From positions 14,212,501 to 14,276,500 of the forward strand of contig JAEOAD010000024.1 of NCBI GenBank assembly GCA_036365145.1: a DNA stretch of 64,000 nt, in the 5' to 3' direction. Position numbers and translations under genes: made by a program. Numbering within the stretch: position 1 is the first letter of the stretch; each line of letters opens with the position of its first letter. Below are positions 1-11,653 of the stretch, piece after piece. The DNA is from Orientallactaga sibirica. Lineage: Eukaryota > Chordata > Mammalia > Rodentia > Dipodidae. The notes beneath the pieces were generated by a model. It was given only the letters and a program-made list of their open reading frames with translations. It was not told the DNA's origin and ran no database searches.

Positions 1-9
1 GGGGGCCAT

Positions 10-130
10 GCCCAGCTGTTTAGGTGGGTCCTGGGAAATCAAACTTGGGGGGGTCTTAACACCTCTCAGGTCCTCATGCTTACCACAAGCACTCTCCCCC
101 ACTGAGCCGTCTTCCCAGACCTGCTTTATA
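10..130 (-). repeat. Degenerate tRNA-derived SINE (head half)
   Basis: Read on the minus strand, the segment runs from a head of the type ggctcagtggg...agagtgcttg through a 'ggacctgag' block to a 'gacccacct' block, the order seen in the tRNA-related half of Dip/B4-type SINEs. It is clearly diverged and no tail is visible because the window starts here. Confidence 0.45.
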
Positions 131-139
131 AATTTACCA

Positions 140-2985
140 TCATCTATTTTGGCAGACCAATAACCCATATGAAGCAGTCAGATTAGCTGGGTGATAAACA
201 ACCTTCTGTAAGTCTTTTGGAAAAGAAGCGGCTTTATAAGTATAATGCAAAATAAAGACAACTAAAGTACCCAAGCCATCTTTGAGAGCATGACGACAAT
301 TTCTTCCGTTGCACACTAGAGGGAAAAACATAATAATTTCCCAATAAGTAGAAGTGAGTGATAGATTGTCTAGTGAGTGCATGGGTGGGTAGAAGGAACC
401 TAGGCGGGGCTTGGGGTAAAGTGTATCAGAAATTGTATCCTGTTGCCAGAGGCATGGATATTGAAACTGTTGTTCACAGTCTGCATGTAGGCAAACTGAG
501 CTTCCCTTCATTCTCAGGCTCATCGAATAGTTGTTGGAGCTCCAGCCATTGCGTCCATGACTCACATAGACAAAAAGAAGACGGAGGGAATAAGCAAAGG
601 GAATCCGCTGACCAAGTTAGTTTTCCTGTTTGCCCTGAAGCTCTGCTTCATTCATAGCATGCCTGTCTTCAAAGGGCTGAGACACAGAATCTTCCAGAGA
701 CTTGCTTTCCTCCTCCCCCAGTTCTGCTAAGAAGAGAGTAAGAGAATGGTTATTGGGTAAGATCTAGTAGACTGGGTTATAATGGAGTGAAAGGGAGAGA
801 AATGGATAAACAGCCCTGAGGGCAAACCGTGTGTATTTTATTATTTCAGTGAGGTTGAAAAATTCAGACATCAAAATGCATTTTTATTTTTTTGTTAACA
901 TCAGTTAACTCTGTAAACCACATGATCAATAGTATAGCATTGCCCTTCACTTGGGCATGTCTGGGTTAGTGGGACCAATGATTACAGAAAGGTGTAGATG
1001 GCTCAGAAACGGAATATGGATACTGGCTGATCTTATCATTCTGTGGGTCTGTGCTTCAGAGGGAGGTGAACGCAGAGCTGGCCCCATTTCTTTCCAGCTG
1101 TTTCTAGAGAGCACTTAGGTAGCTTGCATCTGCCTCCCTGGATCCCATTATGAGCCTTGTTTCATGCTCAGTGGCGCTAACCCAAGCATAGACAGTCTCG
1201 ACAGTGTCCCGGTGAGCCACAGTCCAACCAGATCTGCCCTTTTGTTGTGATGACAAAATGGCCCCAGGGCTTCCAGAACATTCTGACTCTGATGTCCCTG
1301 CAGCTTTTTGGTTCGTTGTCAATGGTGTCATAAACAGCTTCACACATCGGCAGTGGCATTTGCACTAGATAGGAATGCAAACTCCAGGTGCTGCCTTGCA
1401 GCCTTCTACCTAGTAATAGCTCATCTATTCTGAATAAGCTTCTGGTGATACACACATATTCCTCACTCCCTGTGGAAAACGCATTAGAAGAAAGTTTGCG
1501 CTTAAGAAAAGATGTTAGCCTCCCCACACCCCCAAACCTTCCATAGCTCAAAACCATGCTTAATCACATCAAAGTGAGGAGGAATTGTGAGCGATGTATT
1601 CCTGTCCTGTTTCCTTCTTTATTTCCCATCACTGAGGCAACCTATGAAGACCAAGCGTTGGTCTCCTTATAGCAATTACTTCAAATGGTCACCATGCTTT
1701 TAGAACACACTCCAGAAGATCTGGCTGGCACTAGATCACTGCTTCACTGGGCATAAAAGAAAGCACAAAACTGACTGTCTTTTTCTTTTCCCGGAGCACT
1801 TTATCCACAGCCACATGCCAGTGTGAAAAGCAGAAATCATTGCTGTTTCTCAAGTGGAACCAGCTCAGGAAATATGGACGGAATAAATCCAAGTGTGTGA
1901 AAGCGTTAGGAGGCAAAAGGAAATCATTCTATGATATTTATTTTTCAACAAGGGCTTACATCTGTTTCTAATTTACACAGATTATTGACACATCTGGATG
2001 TTTGGCCCTAGGAATTGTAAGCTGCTGTAGTGGCATTTATTTTTCTGAATCGACTCTTCAGACCACCCTGGAATTCATGCAACTCTTCTGGTGAGAAGGT
2101 TGTGATACTTTAAATAAACTTACCTTCTGGCACTTCACAAGCAGTGCAAATGGGATTCTGTCATCTTGTGTTTTATAAATTGAGGTTTTACATTTTTGAC
2201 ACTTGCAGGGAAAGAAAAAAAAAAAAGAAGGAGGACCAAAGAATGACTTGACAATGACAAATTATCATAGCTAGATCATACCATCAGGGTGACACTAGAG
2301 ATGAGTCTAAGGTTAGACATTCACATTAACTTAGGGGACCTGTGATTTCAGCAGAAACCAGATACTAAGGGAGTGAGGGAGGGGGAACAATGTTGTTACC
2401 ATGTGAGCTGATGGGAATATGTGTTCCAGTGAGAAAAAATAGGATTATTAAAAAGAAACAGTGATGAATACTTTACCTCTTGGACTGATTTCTTTTGTAA
2501 TCCGTGGTTAACTTTCTCCCTATGTGGTCTGATTGTAGTAATTTATTCCGAGGGTATGAACAATGTGAATCCTGGAGTAGGCCTTTAAGATTTTAGAAAA
2601 CAAAAACATGATGAAACACTTATTTCATGGCACATATTTCTCAAATGGAGTTGCAAGATTTTATTAAAAGCAACAGAAGACCATATATCAAGATCTTAAT
2701 GCAAATAGGCAAAACTGAAGCAAAGTACTCCTGCTGTTCTCTAGTCCAAAGGTACAATAGGAAAAATTAAGTACAGAATGGGGTTGAATTAGCTTGGAGG
2801 ACTAGTCCCTTTAGAATCCTATGATTTTTTTTTTTAAACTAGTTATAGCAAACCTTAAAATTCTCTCCTGCCACAGATAAAGTTTCACTAGACTTGGATG
2901 AGATTACACAACAGATTGACATAAGAAAAAAAATGACATCTGGCTTTAACATTTCTCAAAGGCAATTATTCTGCCTGGCTTTGAA
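140..2985. other. Largely unique noncoding sequence
   Basis: About 2.8 kb with no repeat I can name. It holds a short A-run near 2214-2226 and many stops in all frames. The two longest open frames (140-565 and 1177-1557, both minus) have no recognisable domain and no splice or promoter context. I see nothing that supports a gene. Confidence 0.5.
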
Positions 2986-3015
2986 ATGGAAATGATCACA
3001 TTTAGAGAGCATCTG

Positions 3016-3053
3016 CCTATCATCTATTTATCTATCATTCATCTATCTATCTG

Positions 3054-3085
<32 letters not shown>

Positions 3086-3155
3086 CCCATCCATCCATCC
3101 ATCCATCCATCCATCTATCCATCCCTCTATCTATCATCTATCTACCATCTATCTT
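3016..3155. repeat. (TATC)n/(CCAT)n compound microsatellite
   Basis: Tetranucleotide array: TATC units dominate to about 3085, followed by CCAT units to about 3115, then interrupted TATC/ACCA units. The open frame across it only encodes Ser/Ile/His/Leu runs. Confidence 0.95.
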
Positions 3156-3159
3156 AGAA

Positions 3160-3640
3160 ACAAACCTATCTGTCGTGCTGATAGTCTTGCCTGAATTGTC
3201 TTGTGTCTTCACAAAGCAAAACCACCAAACGTATATCAGAGCCTGAGCTCCATGGCACAACGTCACTACATATCAGCCTGCATCCATTTGTGAGGGTGGC
3301 GGAGCCTCACTTCTTTCTCCCAGCTTCTTAGTCCAGAGGGCAGAGAAAGAATCCAAGTGACGCAGCCAAAGCCCAAAATCCTCGCCCCGCAAACAGGGTT
3401 TATGTAATCAGCAACGTTCCTCACCTGCTCAGCACGGTCTTCTATTGTAAGAGGCAATTAGGCATCCCTTGGGATCAATTACTGCCCACTCGGGATGGTT
3501 TCATTGCAACTCAATAGGGTGTCATCATGTATTGGCCTGAATAATTTAAAAATGATATCACTTCTAATATCTTGTCTAGTCCTGTCACGTTCAAACTTTG
3601 GATAACACACATGTATGAGTCACAATGCTAACTTAGTGTC
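3160..3640. other. Unique noncoding sequence
   Basis: No repeat family or coding signal recognised between the tetranucleotide array and the next SINE-like element. Confidence 0.4.
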
Positions 3641-3985
3641 TACCTTTGTGTGTGCATGTTATGTGCATGTGTGTGTGTTTATGTATACGAGTGTAGTTGC
3701 ACACACGTTGCGCCATTTGGAGATCAGAGGACAGGTTTTGGCCATGGATTTTTTCCTTCCGCCTCCTTTTGGCCAGGCTGGCTGCGCCCCCCCCCACCCC
3801 TTCAGCCCTCAGCTTCTGGTGGAGTCTCCTATTTCCACTTCCCTTCTCACCTGGACGTGTGGCTGGTACTCTAAATGCCTGCCAGAGTGTAATTTACACA
3901 GGTGCTGGGTTGCAAACTCGGTTCCTCATGCTTGTGTGGCATATACTTTATCCACAAAGCCATCTATCTCCGCAGACCCAAGCTT
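3640..3985 (-). repeat. B4/B3-type rodent SINE, diverged
   Basis: A TG-rich start is followed by 'ggagatcagaggaca', a GC-rich middle, then 'gtgctgggttgcaaactcggttcctcatgcttg' broken into the usual tRNA-half order and ending in 'aaagccatct'. The same layout recurs at 6290-6598, 21995-22272 and 45440-45655. Exact subfamily not determined. Confidence 0.5.
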
Positions 3986-4365
3986 AAGCACCATGGGCAG
4001 ATGGTTCCACAGTGGGAAAATAGGATAGCATTGCCTTTAAGGGAAGCTTCACCTTTCTTGTAGCCAAGGTGGAGGCAAAGATGGTCTTACAATTTGCAAC
4101 AGTAGACTAGCTTGGGAGGAAGTAGTTGGAGTTGGGGAAGATGAGGGCTGATTTTCAGTGTTTTCATGATAGACCCTTGGAGACGCTCATGGACACTGGT
4201 AAACTACATAGCAGGCTTGTAGAACTGTGTTCTTACGACGCTGTGAAAGGGAGGGCATTTGTTAGAGGAAACTTTTTTTTTTTTTTTTTTCTAGAAGGAT
4301 CATTTGCATGACCACAGTGCCGTTCCTTGCTGTAATAATAAGAATATCTGCTTCTCCTTTAATAA
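3986..4365. other. Unique noncoding sequence with poly(T)
   Basis: No gene seen. A T-run of about 20 lies at 4271-4290 and may be the tail of a lost or very short retroposon. Confidence 0.4.
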
Positions 4366-4597
4366 ACCTTTTAAAATTTTTTATTCATTTATTTACGTAC
4401 TTATGTATTTGAGAAAAAGAGACGAGAGGAAAGAGAATGAGAAAATGAGTGTGCCAGGGCTTCCTGCTACTACAAATGAACTTCAGACGCATGCACCACT
4501 TTGTGCATGTGGTTTTCTGTGGTTACTGGGGATCAAAGCTGGGCCATCAGGCTTTACAAGCAAGCACCTTTAACTATTGAGCCATTGCTCCGGCTTG
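4366..4597 (-). repeat. Dip-like SINE (B2 superfamily)
   Basis: On the minus strand it starts with a head ending in 'gagccattgctccggc' (as written on plus), has the 'catgtggttttctgtggttactgggg' body and ends with an AG-rich then T-rich tail on the plus strand (AATAAA-type tail). Moderately diverged. Confidence 0.8.
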
Positions 4598-4599
4598 CA

Positions 4600-5364
4600 A
4601 TAAATCTTCGGTTGGCCTCTTTGGGGCCTCTCTATTGGAGCTACCAGTGACAGGCTGGAAAGGATCAGGAGTCAGAGAAGAATGGATGAAAGCCAGTTCA
4701 GAGAGCAGAGCAAAGCAGTGGTTAAGAAGCAGGGAAGCGGAGGTAGAGCGCTTGCCTGAACCCTGACTTTTACAGGTTGATTTCAGTGCTTTTCTTCTCA
4801 CTCAGGCCTCTGTGTCGGCCCCTCTCTAGCTTCAGACTGTCAACAGGGAGATGAAGGAATGCTTCCCGGGGCAGTCGCAGGGTGCTAAATCTGCAAAGGT
4901 GTCACTCCTTAGACATCCTTGTTGTATAGATGGGGCAGTGGGGGGGGGGTCAAGGCTCAGAAAGGTGAACTCTCTAAGCATGACCCAGAGCCAACAAACA
5001 ACCTTGTTTAGTTTCCTGGTGTCAAATACAAGGAAGTAATTAACCAAAATATCCTGCACTTGGAACCAGCTCTCTGCTAGTATTTAGTGAGAATGCTCAG
5101 TGCGCTCCACGCTGATCTAGATACAGTGGGGATGGTGAGAGTGCAGGTCCAACACATATGGCCAGCAGACAACTTGACACCCATGAAGCAGGGCTCGGCA
5201 GTGGTATAAACAAATTTAGACACAGATGGGCACACCACGAAAGCCACTGTTTGTCATTCAAGAAACAAAAAGAGCTTTTCTCTCTAGCTTTCTGGGTTAA
5301 CATGTGGGATGGAATCCACACAGGAAGCACACCAAGCCATTGCCTGGGGTGAGAATTTGGTCCA

Positions 5365-5365
<1 letters not shown>
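4600..5365. other. Unique noncoding sequence
   Basis: No gene recognised. A short stretch near 4925-5005 ('gctcagaaaggtgaactct') weakly resembles the MIR core, but too little matches to call it. Confidence 0.35.

Positions 5366-5402
<37 letters not shown>
5366..5402. repeat. (CA)n microsatellite
   Basis: Uninterrupted CA dinucleotide array of about 37 bp. Confidence 0.97.
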
Positions 5403-5404
<2 letters not shown>

Positions 5405-5984
5405 AGACAGAGGGCAATCTCTGGATGCTTTGGTTATGGCGGTGGGGTAATTTCCTCCCTGCTGTCCTTCCAGACCATGATATGGAATCTGGAGGTTGCT
5501 GGTGATCTCACTTGAAGCACCTGGAAGAATTTATTCCTCTAGTCCGTCTTCTGTTTTCTCTGATCCCGCCGTGGCTCAGCATTTCTAGAAGGCCTATTCT
5601 GATTTCAAAATCTCTTGTCCACAAACGTTTTCTTTCCTGTATTTACTGGTAGGATCACACTCAACTTTGATCTCTCACTGACCAGAAATTCCTATTCTTG
5701 TGACTCATCGATTTCCTTTCCCAGGAAATGTTAGAAAGGAGTCAATATTTTATCAGGTTCAATCCTCAAATGTTTTTTTTTTTACTGTTTCACTTTCACT
5801 TACTATTTAATAACTAGTTCATCTTTTGTCTTGCCTGGCTAGATCAAGAGCTCAGTACCTCCTGGTTATTTTAGAAATCTAAGATGATTTTTATTGTTAT
5901 ATGAAAAGCTCTGGAATACAAACTTTGCATTTCCAAGCATTATCTTGATAGGACAATATATATTTGGTATCTAAGAGGCACCGG
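5403..5984. other. Unique noncoding sequence
   Basis: AT-rich single-copy-looking sequence; no recognised repeat or coding exon. Confidence 0.4.
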
Positions 5985-6175
5985 GGGCTACCTGTCCATT
6001 GAGTTTTGGCAGCAACAGGGACTTACGTTCTAGTTCTGGTGGGGGAATCAAAAGCATTGGCATTAGCCTATACTATTTTGGGGGCTTCCTGGGCCTCCGG
6101 TGACCAACAACTTACTGGAGTGAACCCTGGCATGGGGTTTCCTGTAACAACCCATGGCTTATGATGCCCAGCTCT
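5985..6175 (-). mobile_element. L1 3' UTR fragment
   Basis: The plus-strand text 'attttgggggcttcctgggcctcc...caacaacttactgga' parallels the L1 3' UTR blocks at 39515-39590 and 42040-42090 in the same orientation. It is 5'-truncated and lacks ORF2 sequence. Confidence 0.55.
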
Positions 6176-6289
6176 TCATGTGTGTGGTATGGTTGGGATT
6201 GATCTTGGCTCCTACCTGCTGAGTCATCTCTTCAACCTTCTTACTCTTTTTCTAAGTCTCTTTTTTTTGGTTATTTTTTTTGTGATATA

Positions 6290-6598
6290 TATATATGATG
6301 TGTGTGTTCATGTACAGGCACACATATGCCGCAGCACATGTGTGGGGGTCAGAGGACAACTTCGAGTGACTGTCCTTGCCTGCCACCTTTTTGAGGCAGG
6401 TCTTTGATGTTTGCTGCTGTGGATATGGCTGGACTTTCTGGTCCACCAGCTCCTTGTTCTCCTGCTCCTGCCTTCTACCTCGCCATAGGAGGGAGGGCTA
6501 GCCTTAAGTCACTTGCTACTGTGCTTGCATGTCTGTACGCCGTGGGGATCCAAACTCAAGCTGTCATGCTTGCACACCAAGCCATCTCCCTAGTCCCC
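6290..6598 (-). repeat. B4/B3-type rodent SINE, diverged
   Basis: A TA/TG-rich start, 'ggggtcagaggacaacttc', a middle block with 'tttttgaggcagg', then 'gtggggatccaaactcaagctgtcatgcttg' in the usual order, ending 'agccatctccctagtcccc'. The tRNA half is at the right, so the element reads on the minus strand. Confidence 0.6.
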
Positions 6599-6951
6599 GC
6601 TCTCATCCTTTTAAATGTCTTGTCTCATTTTGTTAGAGGGAATTATTTGAATATTAAATCTATCTTAATTCAAATAATCCCATGAGAGAAGCCTACATCT
6701 CTGTGTTTATAGCTGAATACAAATGACTATAAGTGAAAGTGAAAATATTGGGTCAGCTTTCACAAAAACTTGCGATGCAGTATTTCACAATGCAGAGTCC
6801 TAACCACTATATGATCATGAATACAATGCAGTATTTATAAAAATGTTACTCAACTGTGTGTTCTCTATCCCTTCTAGTGATTCTGCCTTCATTAGTGGCA
6901 GGTATTCAAAGTTAACTGCAGGATTTAGCAGCTGCATTTATTAGTCCTTTG
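6599..6951. other. Unique AT-rich noncoding sequence
   Basis: No recognised repeat or gene. Confidence 0.35.
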
Positions 6952-7093
6952 TTTTTTTCCAAGGTAGGGTCTCACTCTGGCCCAGGCTGACCTGGAATTA
7001 ACTATGTATTCTCTGGGTGTCCTTGAACTCTTGGCAATCCTCCTACCTCTGCCTCCTAAGTGCTGGGATTAAAGGCGTGCGCCACCATGCCCG

Positions 7094-7096
<3 letters not shown>
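6952..7096 (-). repeat. B1 SINE
   Basis: Reverse complement of a B1: 'aggtagggtctcactct', 'aggctgacctggaatt' and 'gtgctgggattaaaggcgtg' in order, ending 'catgcccggct'. A 27-base T-run follows at 7097-7123, which is not this element's own tail and may mark a second insertion. Confidence 0.92.
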
Positions 7097-7128
<32 letters not shown>

Positions 7129-7417
7129 TTCCTTGAATCCTTTACTTTGCTAGGATAGCCTGTTCCCCTGCCTGGGCCAGTTCCACCTTCAACACCAAGA
7201 CACCACGAGTCACGTATGATTCCCAGTCTCTACCCCTCTTACACTGACACTGGATCTGAGGCCGACACAGGTCTTGAATCTGCTCCTCTGACTTCTGTAG
7301 CCTGTGCTCATCTGCAGCTCCCATCCAGCCTACAGCATTGGTCAGGGTCTGTGTGGAAGCCAGATATCTGGGCTTTATTATTTTTAGTGGATTACAGTCA
7401 ATAACATTTGCACTGTT

Positions 7418-7520
7418 TCTTTTTGTCTGTTTGTGTGACAGAGTGTCACTCTGTAGCCCAGGATGGCCTTGAACTCACAATTCTCCTGTCTCTGGAAGAC
7501 TAGTGCCGTGATTCTACTAT
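7418..7520 (-). repeat. Old B1 fragment
   Basis: 'agagtgtcactctgtagcccaggatggccttgaactcacaattctcctg' order matches an ancestral B1 in reverse, cut before the RNA polymerase III promoter end. Confidence 0.7.
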
Positions 7521-8242
7521 CTATCACCTCTTCTGCTGGTTCTTCCTAAAGCCATGAATTTCTGTAGTTACTTATTATTTTTAGGAGACATAGATGATAG
7601 CAGTCACGTGCTGAGGGTACCCATGGGTTGTAGGTTTAGACCTTGAGCTGGCATTTGTATGGGCATTTCTTTGATTTCCTGCATACCACATCCTTATGTA
7701 TTGGATTTTTTTTCCCTTCACAGTTTACATCTTTCTGTCTCTGTTTCTCTCTGAAAAGAGCAAAGGGAGAAAAGGCATCCAATACAGGACCATCGTAAAG
7801 TACACGAAGATTTGTCTTCAGGAGCCTATGTCAGAATAGGCTAGCACTCACAGCACCCTTGGTGAGAGCTGATGAGGGGCCAGGGAACGTTCCACAGTGG
7901 ATAAAAGAGGGATGTGAGAAAGCTGAATTTGAACCTCCACGTCATCACCCATAACTGTTCGAGCGTGATGAAGCCTCTTAATTTCTTGAATACTCACTTC
8001 TGATTGCTTGTGACCAAAAGAAAGTTTTCATTAAGAGTCACACAGGAAGACAGAAAAGGACAAGAAACAACTGCCACTGACCAGAGGCAAGACAAGCCAC
8101 AAGGACATTGGTGTCCAGTGGGACAAATCACCACCCTGTGAAGTTAGAGAAAAACAAAAGCTAGTTGGAGAAGAAAGGGACATTATTAAACATAAAATGA
8201 ACAATGAAAAACCACATTGAGCCTAATATCTCTGTTCTCAGA
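7521..8242. other. Unique noncoding sequence
   Basis: No recognised repeat, exon or RNA gene. Confidence 0.4.
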
Positions 8243-8503
8243 TTTAAAAAAATATTTTATTTACTGTTTATTTGCAAACAGAGAAAAAAGAGAGAGAGAG
8301 AGATTCCCCAGGACCCACATAAAGCCAGTTCACTTGCAGTGGCTGGAGGCCCTGGACCTCCTGCTCTTCTAACATTGCAAATACAATTCCAGATGCATGG
8401 GTCACTTTGTGCATCTGGCTTTATATGGGTACTGAGGAATCAAACCCCGCCTATCAGGCCTTGCAAGCAAGAGCTTTTAACCACTGAGCCATCTCTCCAC
8501 TTC
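8243..8503 (-). repeat. Dip-like SINE, chimeric with inverted Dip piece
   Basis: The outer parts read as a minus-strand Dip (tail at 8243-8300, head at 8485-8503). Between them, 8306-8362 reads in the opposite sense ('aggacccacataaagcc' and 'gcagtggctggaggccctgg'), i.e. plus-strand Dip body. The element is therefore a mosaic of two orientations. Confidence 0.75.
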
Positions 8504-9048
8504 TGCTCTCAGTTTTAATAGTGGGACGCAAGGTTGGCAAGAGATAGAAAGTAAAGTCATGGGAGGAGGAGGCTGGCCATCTGGGCAGCCGGGTAGTGTT
8601 TACCTACCATGAGCATTCCCCAAACTGTGTATATGACATTTAGGCTGTGAGTTTGTGACAATCAGATAGGATGTGTTCCTCCCTCATTCAGTGTCTTCCA
8701 TATGTCTCAAAATATTGACAACCTGCAGAAATAATGTGAAGAACAAACAGAAGGTGAGGAAGAGTTAGATTACTCAGGGCAAACAAGTGGGATGGAGGCC
8801 AGCTGTTCTCCATTTTTCCTGAGGACAAAGAGTTCCCTCCTGGGAACAGTGCTAGCACATTTTCTTTTTCCACTTAGCACCTCTTACCTTGTATTGTAAT
8901 CATTTTGGGCAACAGGCTTATCTTTCCCACTGAACCACAAACTGTGGCCCCTTTGGAGCCCTCCAAGATGGACCTTGTGCTTAATAGGTGCTCAGTGGCC
9001 TTACCTGAAGGGCTGACAACAGCAACAGCAGGAAGCTAAATCACAGGG
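8504..9048. other. Unique noncoding sequence
   Basis: No gene or named repeat recognised. Confidence 0.4.
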
Positions 9049-9365
9049 AGCTGAGGCTGGGTTTCTTTCTCTTTTCTTTTCTTTTCTTTTCTTTTCTTTT
9101 CTTTTCTTTTCTTTTCTTTTCTTTTCTTTTCTCTTCTCTTCTCTTCTCTTCTTTTCTTTTCTTTTCTCTTCTTTTCTTTCTTTTCTTTTCTTTTCTTTTT
9201 GTTTTTGGTTTTTTGAGGTAGGATCCCATTTTAGCTCAGGCTGACCTGGAATTCACTATGTAGTCTCAGGGTGGCCTCGAACCCATGGCAATCCTCCTAC
9301 CTTGGCCTCCTGAGTACTGGGATTAAAGGCATGCGCCACCACGCCCAGCTGAGGCTGGGTTTCTT
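9049..9365 (-). repeat. B1 SINE with (CTTTT)n tail and perfect target duplication
   Basis: B1 core at about 9205-9350 in reverse orientation with an expanded tail of CTTTT/CTCTT units at 9064-9200 on the plus strand. It is bracketed by the 19-bp direct repeat agctgaggctgggtttctt at 9049-9067 and 9347-9365, showing an intact retroposition event. Confidence 0.95.
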
Positions 9366-9825
9366 GAGGGCTGTTGAATCAGTGAATAATTTGCTGAGGG
9401 AATGTTATCTCCTCTAGTGTTCTGTTTCTAAAAAGAAAAAGAAAACACATTCTCATCAATTTGAAATGAATTAAATATAGTCTCTCGTGTGGCCAGAGGA
9501 AGTGAGCCATTGAGCTGCCAGGACCCCAGCCAGAGCACAGAGCACTGATTCTGTGATAAGAAACAGCAGCATTAAAGCCCCGACCATTCTCTCCTCTTCA
9601 CCTCTCAGTCAGTGCTGTTTGAATCCAACAAGGGTGTGAGAAATGAACTGTAGGAGTTCTGCATCGTGCTTTTCCTGAAAGCTGTCTACTGCCTTAAAGA
9701 GAACACTAAACTGGGGATCTTCCCAGAATAAGGTCCAGCCCTTATCTGAGGCCATAGGAGCTCTCTCTTTCTGCCGCAGTGATGGCCAAGCACTTAGGAG
9801 GAGACCACGTGATGGACTGCCCCCC
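9366..9825. other. Unique noncoding sequence
   Basis: No recognised repeat or exon. Confidence 0.35.
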
Positions 9826-9985
9826 TCATCTGCTCAGTGGTTAAGGCACTTGCTTGCAAAGCCTAATGACCCAGGTTCGATTTCCCAGTACCCATGTAAA
9901 GCCAGTTCATTTGCAGTGGCTGGAAGCCCTGATGTGCCCATTCTCTGTCTCTCTGCTTACAAATCAATAAATATAAATAAATAAG
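9826..9985 (+). repeat. Dip-like SINE with internal deletion
   Basis: Head 'ctgctcagtggttaaggcac', body 'ccaggttcgatttcccagtacc', then a jump from 'aaagccag' directly to 'ttcatttgcagtggctgg', so the central 'atgcacaaggtggcgc' block is missing. The same jump is present in the inverted piece at 8306-8362, suggesting a real short subfamily. Tail is aataaata-type. Confidence 0.85.
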
Positions 9986-11653
9986 CAACTGTAAGCCATA
10001 CAGAAGATGAATGTTCCATTAATATATTTTCTTTTAGATTTCCAAATAGGGATTCTAACAGTATAAAGACTTTCATAATGACTTCCAAGTTTTCTTTGAT
10101 TGCCCTGGTTGTAGCTCTTTCATGCTAGCAGTCACAGTTCTTACTATGAACCTGTGGTATCCAGTGAAAATAAAGGTTTTTTTAAATACATGTTTTATTA
10201 GTTATGTATATAGTATATATATATATATGCAGCCATGATGGTACCACCGTTAGCCTTCTCCCTGCCCTCCCCCCATAGGTAATGGGGGTAGCCATCAGTT
10301 ATGCGGTAGAGGCAATGACTCTGTGTATAATGACCCAACTCATGGCTCTAACAATCTTTCCGCCCCCTCTTCTGAGAATTTCCCTGAGCCATGTTGGGTT
10401 CATTTTAGGTCTATTTCAGTGATGAGGTCATGGGAGTCTCTGTGTCTCTGGATATCTGATTTGGTAGGGTTGAGTGTTCTTTGTGTCTATCTCCTTCACC
10501 CTTGTGCTGGTACCAGGTTCACCAATAAAGCAGCACTCTTGCTCATTTCCTCTATGACTCTATGGCTTCAGCTGGTACCCCATTGAGGTGTTGATGGGCT
10601 GATTCTCTCCTCAGGATAGGCGTCCATCTGAAAGAGAGAAGCAGATTTTCCAACGGAGAGTGAGGTCAGTGCAAGATACATGGATAACCATTATTATTTT
10701 AGAGAGTATTTAGTAGGTGTAGGCCCTCTTGTACCCCACTATTGGTGGTAGCTCGATATTGGAGAGCAGGCTCGTTTTTGGATACGGTTCTCACTTGTTT
10801 CCTGTTTCCAGGTATGGGTTCCATTCCACTGAGCGGATCCATTGGCCAAATCTAGAGCAGTTGGTAACCCACCATGGCTGTGTGCCACTGCTGCACTTGT
10901 GTGAGCATCACGTCAGGTTGTTTGCTGCTGAGTAGCTTAGACCACGAGTTGTTAGACAGATGTTGGTCATTTTCCCCCAGTCACTAATTTAGCACCTTTT
11001 GGCACTAGACAAGCTAACTGTCTGGGGACTGACTCTCTTCCAGATGCCAGCCAGATCTCTCCATGTTCCGTCCAAACAGTGTATGGTGTCTTCAGCAGTA
11101 GGGTCTTACTAATGACCTTTGTGACTCATACAGTACTATGACAGAAATCTGTCTTCTTTTGGGAAACCTTGTAAGTCTCACTGATCAACAGCTCATTGTG
11201 GATGTTAACTACATGCTGGTATTGGGAGTTACAGGTCAATGCCAAGAGAAAAGAAGAAAGAAAAATTATAGGTAATATTAAAAAGAAAGAGAGAAGAGAG
11301 ATAAGAGGGAGTGATAGAGAGAGAAACAGGATAAGATTGAAGTTAGTCTTCATCATACCCTCTCCAGGCCCCTGTGATTCGGGTGTTCTCTTCAAGCACC
11401 TGATGTAGGTTCGACCTTTCAGTATGTCCTTCAGCATATAGGATTTTATGGTACCATTTCTATATGGGTCCAGTTTTTTGTCCCCCATCCACCCTTTCCC
11501 TGCCCTCCCACCCAACCATCCCTATTGTCCAATACTCTAGATGGTTAATAGGTGTGTTGGCATCTCAGGAGAATACAAATTAGGAGCCACAGATGAGTGA
11601 GACCATGCGATGCTATCTTTCTGTGATTGGGTGAGTTTGCTAAGAATGATCTG

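Noticed and set aside
140..565. 141-codon minus-strand open frame near the window start
   Set aside because: No domain, no promoter or splice context, and an overlapping plus-strand frame of similar quality; consistent with chance.
1177..1557. 126-codon minus-strand open frame
   Set aside because: No recognisable protein features and no supporting signals.
2986..3246. Ser/Ile/His-repeat open frame; possible tandem-repeat protein or CRISPR-like array
   Set aside because: Simple tetranucleotide microsatellite; no unique spacers between repeats.
4925..5005. Possible MIR
   Set aside because: Similarity limited to the 'gctcagaaaggtgaactct' region and a poly(G) run; insufficient.
7097..7123. Poly(T) next to the B1 as its tail
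   Set aside because: It is at the head side of the reversed B1, so it cannot be that element's A-tail; origin left open.
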